Positions 8,094 through 11,528 of a DNA stretch of 11,528 nucleotides are shown here, in pieces. Source of the stretch: an uncultured Collinsella sp. (GTDB taxonomy: Bacteria > Actinomycetota > Coriobacteriia > Coriobacteriales > Coriobacteriaceae); the NCBI GenBank assembly GCA_900554985.1, contig USJQ01000015.1:1-11528 (forward strand). Direction: 5' to 3'. Numbering within the stretch: position 1 is the first letter of the stretch; every line of letters begins with the position of its first letter. Made by a program: the position numbers and the translations under genes. The notes under the pieces were generated by a model. It saw nothing but the letters and a program-made list of their open reading frames with translations, made no database searches and was not told where the DNA came from.

Positions 8094-8116
8094 TGAACGG
8101 TAGTAAATACCGTTCA
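8094..8116. promoter_or_regulatory. 23-nt palindrome, candidate operator
   Basis: The arms TGAACGGTA (8094-8102) and TACCGTTCA (8108-8116) are perfect 9-bp inverted repeats around GTAAA. The site is 137 nt upstream of the binding-protein start codon. TTGTCA (8078-8083) lies a promoter-like distance upstream, with the palindrome covering the -10 position (TAGTAA at 8101-8106). There is no following T-run, so an operator for a dimeric regulator is more likely than a terminator. The regulator is not in the window. Confidence 0.55.
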
Positions 8117-8155
8117 AGCGTATGTATGTATCGGTCGCCGAGCGCGGCACCTCAG

Positions 8156-8183
8156 TTGGGTTCGTCGGTAGGTAAGGTATATA
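8156..8183 (+). promoter_or_regulatory. Possible promoter of the importer operon
   Basis: TTGGGT (8156-8161) and TATATA (8178-8183) are separated by 16 bp. The -10 matches 4 of 6 and the -35 about 3 of 6. Transcription would begin near 8190, leaving a leader of about 60 nt that would not include the palindrome at 8094-8116. It competes with the TTGTCA-based candidate upstream, so neither is certain. Confidence 0.3.
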
Positions 8184-8252
8184 TCGTCCGCAAGTTGCGC
8201 GGGGGCAAGTCTAGGTGCTCCCGAGTAAGATTCTCTATTGATAGGAGAAGAC

Positions 8253-9866
8253 ATGGCCATCATCAACAAGGGTATGTCCAGGCGTTCGTTCCTCGGCCTC
8301 ACCGGCAGCGTCGCTGCTGTCGCCGGCCTTGGTCTCACTGGCTGCGGTGGCAGCTCTAGCGACGAGGGTTCCGCTTCCGGCTCCACCGATTCCGCCAACC
8401 GTGGCGGCGGCGTGATCACCGCTGGTTCCGCTTACGCTCCGTACAGCTTCGATCCCGCCAGCACCGGCTCCGCTGTGGGCCTGGGTGCTAACTGGCACGT
8501 CGTCGAGGGCCTCTACGGCATCGATTACCACGACTACAGCACCTTCAACGAGCTCGCCACCGACGATCCCAAGTCTGTGGACGACACCACTTTCGAGGTC
8601 ACCATCCGCAAGGGCGCCAAGTTCTCCGATGGCACCGAGGTCACCGCTGACGATGTCGTTGCCTCCTACACCGCTTGCGCCGCTTCCGCTACCTATGCTC
8701 CGTTCTTCCAGCCCTTCGAGTCCATCGAGGCCAAGGACGCCAGCACCGTGACGGTCAAGACCAAGGTCCCCAACTTCTCCCTGCTCAAGGATCGTCTGGC
8801 CATCGTCCGCGTTACCCCGGCCACCCAGACCGAGGAGGATCGCGCCAAGCAGCCGATCGGCTCCGGCCCCTGGATGTACGACTCTATCTCCGATACCGAG
8901 ATCACCCTGGTTCCCAACCCCGAGTACAACGGTGAGTATGCTGCCGAGGATAAGAAGATCCAGTACAGCATCCTGACCGACCCCACTGCTCGCGTTACCG
9001 CTCAGCAGGAGGGCTCCACGCTCGTTATGGAGCTCGTTACCGCTGACGCCGTCGACCAGCTCGAGAGCGCCGGCTGCAAGATTGACAACGTTCAGGGTTT
9101 CGGCACCCGCTTCATCATGTTCAACGTCGCCAAGGAGCCTTGGAACAACGTCAAGGTCCGTCAGGCTGTCATGTATGCGCTCGACACCGAGAAGATGGTC
9201 AGCAACACCTTCGCCGGCCTTGCCACCGCTGCCAGCTGCTACCTGCCCAAGAGCTTCACCAACTATCATGAGGCTTCCACGGTGTACAAGACCGACACCA
9301 AGAAGGCTAAGAAGCTCATCGAGGAGTCTGGCATCACCCCGGGTGCCATCACCCTGCGCACCACCGACAACGAGCAGATTAAGGGCATGGCCGCCCAGGT
9401 CAAGAACGACCTCGACGCTCTCGGCTTCGATGTGACCATCCAGACCGATACCTCGCCGGCCACCTACGCCGCCATCGACGGCGGCGAGGCCTACGATATC
9501 CTCCTTGCCCCTGGCGATCCTTCCTGCTTCGGCGCCGACCCCGACCTGCTGCTCAACTGGTGGTACGGCGACAACGTCTGGATGCAGACCCGTTGCCCGT
9601 GGAAGGAGTCCGCTGAGTGGCAGAAGCTCCACGGTCTCATGGACGAGGCTCTTGCCGCCGAGGGCGACGAGCAGCAGAAGAAGTGGAACGAGTGTTTCGA
9701 CATCATTGCCGACAACGCCGTTCTGTACCCCGTTGTCCACGTCAAGACCGTCTCCGCTTCTTGGGACGATACGTCCACTGCGCCCAATGGCGAGGCCCTC
9801 GATGGTTTCAAGGGCATCGGCACGACGAGCATGTCCTTCAGGGGCGTTGCGACCGTCAAGGCGTAA
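8253..9866 (+). CDS. Peptide-type ABC importer, substrate-binding lipoprotein (SBP family 5)
   Basis: This is the extracellular receptor of a Dpp/Opp-type importer, catching a peptide-like ligand and delivering it to the permeases encoded downstream. It has 537 residues, normal for SBP_bac_5. The N-terminus carries a twin-arginine motif S9-R-R-S-F-L14, a hydrophobic stretch, and lipobox L28-T-G-C31, so it is probably a Tat-exported lipoprotein anchored through C31 and followed by a Gly/Ser linker. Family landmarks include FEVTIRKGAKFSDGTEVTADDVVASY (about 108-133), the GSGPWMYD segment and the NVKVRQAVMYALDTEKMV segment. The ATG at 8253 has AGGAGA at 8243-8248; the in-frame TTG at 8238 lies upstream of that RBS and ATG 8274 is a weaker alternative. 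Every lysine codon I checked is AAG and most codons end in C or G, which suggests high expression. The ligand could be a dipeptide, oligopeptide, nickel chelate or glycan-like compound; it cannot be read from sequence. Confidence 0.93.
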   Translation: MAIINKGMSRRSFLGLTGSVAAVAGLGLTGCGGSSSDEGSASGSTDSANRGGGVITAGSAYAPYSFDPASTGSAVGLGANWHVVEGLYGIDYHDYSTFNELATDDPKSVDDTTFEVTIRKGAKFSDGTEVTADDVVASYTACAASATYAPFFQPFESIEAKDASTVTVKTKVPNFSLLKDRLAIVRVTPATQTEEDRAKQPIGSGPWMYDSISDTEITLVPNPEYNGEYAAEDKKIQYSILTDPTARVTAQQEGSTLVMELVTADAVDQLESAGCKIDNVQGFGTRFIMFNVAKEPWNNVKVRQAVMYALDTEKMVSNTFAGLATAASCYLPKSFTNYHEASTVYKTDTKKAKKLIEESGITPGAITLRTTDNEQIKGMAAQVKNDLDALGFDVTIQTDTSPATYAAIDGGEAYDILLAPGDPSCFGADPDLLLNWWYGDNVWMQTRCPWKESAEWQKLHGLMDEALAAEGDEQQKKWNECFDIIADNAVLYPVVHVKTVSASWDDTSTAPNGEALDGFKGIGTTSMSFRGVATVKA

Positions 9867-9881
9867 GACTCGCTTGAGTCT
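9866..9881 (+). repeat. Hairpin 1 of spacer, overlapping the stop codon
   Basis: AGACTC (9866-9871) pairs with GAGTCT (9876-9881) around a GCTT loop. The first base is the last base of the binding-protein TAA. It is the first of five dyads in this spacer. Confidence 0.45.
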
Positions 9882-9894
9882 ATATGCAGGATGT

Positions 9895-9909
9895 CGGTCG
9901 TTGGGACCG
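9895..9909 (+). repeat. Hairpin 2 of spacer
   Basis: CGGTC (9895-9899) pairs with GACCG (9905-9909) around a 5-nt loop. On its own a 5-bp stem is weak evidence; it is listed because it lies in a run of similar structures. Confidence 0.3.
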
Positions 9910-9928
9910 TATCCTCATAGTTGAAACA

Positions 9929-9962
9929 AAGACCCGGGCGGCAACGATGTCGCTCGGGTCTT
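9929..9962 (+). terminator. Strong hairpin, probable partial terminator or mRNA stabiliser
   Basis: A 13-bp stem pairs 9929-9941 with 9950-9962 (AAGACCCGGGCGG with TCGCTCGGGTCTT, two G-U pairs) around an 8-nt loop. A-rich sequence precedes it (GAAACAA) and only a short T-containing stretch follows (TTGTAAT). Located between the binding protein and permease genes, it fits an attenuating terminator or 3'-end protector that raises binding-protein mRNA over permease mRNA. The structure is visible; the role is inferred. Confidence 0.65.
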
Positions 9963-9965
9963 GTA

Positions 9966-9983
9966 ATGAGTATCCGTACTCAT
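9966..9983 (+). repeat. Hairpin 4 of spacer, perfect 7-bp stem
   Basis: ATGAGTA (9966-9972) pairs perfectly with TACTCAT (9977-9983) around the tetraloop TCCG. It begins four bases after the strong hairpin ends. It could be an RNA structure near the permease leader or a DNA operator. Confidence 0.45.
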
Positions 9984-9989
9984 ATACCA

Positions 9990-10004
9990 GTTGGTCCTAC
10001 CGAC
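9990..10004 (+). repeat. Hairpin 5 of spacer
   Basis: GTTGGT (9990-9995) can pair with ACCGAC (9999-10004), with one G-U pair and a 3-nt loop. It ends 6 nt before the AAGGGGAG ribosome binding site of the permease, so it could affect initiation. It is weak alone. Confidence 0.3.
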
Positions 10005-10023
10005 AAAAGAAAGGGGAGAGAAC

Positions 10024-10980
10024 GTGAACAACTTGCTACGTTTGATTGGAAGGCGTCTTGTGGCGCTGCCGATCATGGCATTGGGCGTCACCGTCCTGGT
10101 GTTCTTCCTTATGTCGTTCTCCAAGACCGACCCCGCCTACACGGCGTTGGGTGACGGTGCCTCGCCCGAGGCGGTTGCCGAGTACCATGAGAAGTATGGT
10201 CTGGACGACCCCTGGCCCGTGCGCTACGTGCGCTATATGGGCGATTTGATCCATGGCGACATGGGCACCTATGGTGCTGCCCGCAACTCCGTTGCCAAGC
10301 GCATCTCCACGGCCCTGCCCGTCACGATGCAGCTGACCTTCATCGGTCTTGCCATCGGTGCGGTCGTTTCGTTTTTGCTCGGCGTCATCGCGGCACTGTA
10401 TCGCGACAAATGGCCGGACCAAGTAATCCGTGTCTTTTCCATCGCCGGCTTGGCAACCCCGTCGTTCTGGCTTGCCGTTCTGTTGATCCTGCTGTTCTCT
10501 TCCTACCTTAAGGTGCTCCCGGCATCGGGCGCTCTGCCTCACTTCACCACGAATCCGGTTGGCTATCTGGGGCGTATGATCATGCCCGCTATCGCCTTGG
10601 CATTTCCGCTGACGGGCCAGATGACTCGTATCGTGCGTACCGCCATGGTCGAGGAGCTCGACAAGGATTATGTCCGTATGGCTCGCGGCGCCGGCGTTCC
10701 CGAGAAGGTCGTCGTCGGCATCAACGTTCTTCGCAATGCGCTGATCACCCCGGTCACCACCCTCGGTCTTAAGATCGGTTACCTCATGGGCGGCGCCGTC
10801 GTCATCGAGGTTATCTTCAACCTCCCCGGCATGGGCACCGCGATTCTGCAGGGCGTTCAGGGCAACGAGGCGAACCTGGTTCAGGGCGTCGTCATCGTCG
10901 TTGCTCTTGCCTTCATCATCATCAACATCGTGGTTGACATGCTCTACCTGCTCATCAACCCGCGCATCAGGACGGTGTAG
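10024..10980 (+). CDS. Peptide-type ABC importer permease, DppB/OppB family
   Basis: This is one of the two membrane subunits forming the import channel. It has 318 residues, within the family range (about 305-340). The N-terminus LLRLIGRRLVALPIMALGVTVLVFFLM is the typical first span (about 11-31). A periplasmic stretch with YHEKYGLDDPWPVRYVRYMGDLIHGDMG follows, then spans near 101-125, 137-160, 184-200, 240-262 and 288-312. The cytoplasmic EAA-type loop that docks on the ATPase lies at about 209-238 (VEELDKDYVRMARGAGVPEK). The start is the GTG at 10024, preceded by AAGGGGAG at 10011-10018; the in-frame TTG at 9991 lies upstream of that RBS and inside a hairpin, so it is rejected. The next gene starts 3 nt after its TAG. 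It belongs with the binding protein upstream, although 157 nt separate them. Confidence 0.94.
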   Translation: MNNLLRLIGRRLVALPIMALGVTVLVFFLMSFSKTDPAYTALGDGASPEAVAEYHEKYGLDDPWPVRYVRYMGDLIHGDMGTYGAARNSVAKRISTALPVTMQLTFIGLAIGAVVSFLLGVIAALYRDKWPDQVIRVFSIAGLATPSFWLAVLLILLFSSYLKVLPASGALPHFTTNPVGYLGRMIMPAIALAFPLTGQMTRIVRTAMVEELDKDYVRMARGAGVPEKVVVGINVLRNALITPVTTLGLKIGYLMGGAVVIEVIFNLPGMGTAILQGVQGNEANLVQGVVIVVALAFIIINIVVDMLYLLINPRIRTV

Positions 10981-10983
10981 ATT

Positions 10984-11528
10984 ATGGTAAAGATTCGAGA
11001 GAAGCAAACCGAGCAGCTCGAGAAGGCTGCCTCCAAGGGGCTCAAGCTCGGTGGCTGGAAGAAGATGACGCTGTCTTCTAAGATTGCCGCCGTCGTGCTG
11101 GTGCTGGTCGCCCTGACTGCGATTCTGGCGCCCCTTCTTGCCCCCTATAGCCCGGTCGAGATCTTTACGGCTCGCCAGGCTCCCGGCAACGGATTTATCT
11201 TCGGTACCGACGATAAGGGTCGCGACATTCTGTCGCGTATGCTCTACGGTGGTCGTTACTCGCTGATTATCGGCTTTGGCGCCACCGCCATGGCTCTGGT
11301 CTGCGGCTCGGTCGTGGGCGCCCTTGCAGCGGTTTCGCGCAAGGCCGTCTCCGAGACGATCATGCGTATCTTGGACATCATCATGTCCATCCCGGGCATC
11401 GCCCTCGCGGCCGTCTTCGTCTCCATCCTGGGCAACTCCGTGCCGTCGATCATCTTCGCCATCGGCTTTATGTACACTCCGCAGATTGCCCGTATCGTAC
11501 GCGCCAATATCGTGTCCGAGTACGGCGA
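10984..11528 (+). CDS. Peptide-type ABC importer permease, DppC/OppC family, 3' end outside window
   Basis: This is the second membrane subunit of the importer. 181 codons are present, about 60% of a typical 280-310 residue protein; the frame is open at the edge. A basic cytoplasmic tail (about 1-32) is followed by a first span (about 34-54), APYSP, then the family hallmark GTDDKGRDILSRMLYGGRYSLIIGF at 74-98, which marks the start of the permease core. The DIIMSIPG segment at 131-138 and the region TPQIARIVRANIVSEY near the end lead into the expected EAA loop. The ATG at 10984 follows the upstream TAG by 3 nt. The nearest purine-rich site, AGGA at 10969-10972, is 11 nt away inside the upstream gene, so translational coupling is likely. 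The ATPase genes should follow. Confidence 0.93.
   Translation, partial: MVKIREKQTEQLEKAASKGLKLGGWKKMTLSSKIAAVVLVLVALTAILAPLLAPYSPVEIFTARQAPGNGFIFGTDDKGRDILSRMLYGGRYSLIIGFGATAMALVCGSVVGALAAVSRKAVSETIMRILDIIMSIPGIALAAVFVSILGNSVPSIIFAIGFMYTPQIARIVRANIVSEYG

Larger units (their letters stand above)
7888..8252. other. 365-bp intergenic region between uvrC and the importer operon
   Basis: No convincing coding frame is present, and base composition is more AT-rich than in the flanking genes. Contents seen: a 9-nt direct repeat CATGATTGC (7912-7920 and 7945-7953); an AT-rich dyad GTTTTA/TAAAAC (7967-7985); a GC hairpin (8006-8028); a 23-nt palindrome (8094-8116); promoter-like elements (TTGGGT at 8156-8161 with TATATA at 8178-8183); and the RBS AGGAGA at 8243-8248. 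I see no strong rho-independent terminator right after uvrC. The length and the dyads suggest regulated expression of the downstream transporter. Confidence 0.6.

Noticed and set aside
8094..8116. Palindrome as a terminator for uvrC
   Set aside because: There is no T-run after it, and it is more than 200 nt from the uvrC stop and close to the next gene's promoter region.
8078..8359. 93-codon plus-strand frame in the importer upstream region
   Set aside because: It crosses the palindrome and runs out of frame into the binding-protein gene; no convincing RBS, and the translation is Arg/Ser-rich without a motif.
8235..9740. 501-codon open frame on the minus strand
   Set aside because: It is antisense to the binding-protein gene. 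Its Gly/Val/Leu/Asp-rich composition is typical of the complement of a strongly C/G-ending coding sequence.
10036..11007. 323-codon minus-strand frame opposite the DppB-type permease
   Set aside because: His/Asp-rich complement of a hydrophobic membrane-protein gene; no RBS or family signal.
1..11528. CRISPR arrays, tRNA/rRNA genes, insertion sequences, phage or toxin-antitoxin modules
   Set aside because: Looked for and not seen. No regularly spaced repeats, transposase motifs, terminal inverted repeats or tRNA-like cloverleaf segments were noticed.

Overview
The window looks like chromosomal housekeeping DNA from a GC-rich Gram-positive bacterium. My best guess is a gut actinobacterium of the class Coriobacteriia, possibly Collinsella. 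The guess rests on protein style: an actinobacterial-type UvrA, a MurJ that lacks several charged residues of the E. coli protein, and a lipoprotein whose signal peptide carries both a twin-arginine motif and a lipobox. It also rests on strong C/G-ending codon preference. No marker such as 16S rRNA is present, so the assignment is inference.

Layout. (1) Positions 1-548, minus strand: the N-terminal 182 residues of a multi-pass membrane protein whose end lies outside the window. It is transcribed away from uvrA. (2) 549-741: a divergent regulatory region with a near-perfect LexA/SOS-type box upstream of uvrA and a separate inverted repeat next to the membrane-protein gene. (3) 742-3621: uvrA, nucleotide excision repair, followed by a 10-bp stem hairpin. 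(4) 3754-7887: a tightly packed three-gene unit of a YbaK/EbsC-type aminoacyl-tRNA deacylase, the lipid II flippase MurJ, and uvrC. The gaps are 3 nt and 0 nt. (5) 7888-8252: a 365-bp non-coding region with a 23-nt palindrome and weaker dyads. (6) 8253-11528 and beyond: a peptide-type ABC importer, consisting of a family 5 substrate-binding lipoprotein, a 157-nt spacer filled with hairpins, a DppB/OppB-type permease and a truncated DppC/OppC-type permease. The ATPase genes would be expected just downstream.

How the genes work together. UvrA and UvrC belong to the same UvrABC excision pathway (uvrB is not here). uvrA has its own apparently SOS-controlled promoter, whereas uvrC is the last gene of a unit shared with tRNA proofreading and cell-wall synthesis. 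The importer genes form a separate transport operon. The hairpin-rich spacer after the binding protein would let that protein be made in excess over the membrane subunits.

I see no CRISPR array, tRNA, rRNA, insertion sequence, phage gene or clear novel multi-gene system. The most notable points are a UvrC whose iron-sulfur ligand pattern is altered (third cysteine replaced by Gly, plus a Cys-containing insertion), the candidate SOS box, the palindrome ahead of the importer, and the train of five hairpins between the binding protein and its permease.
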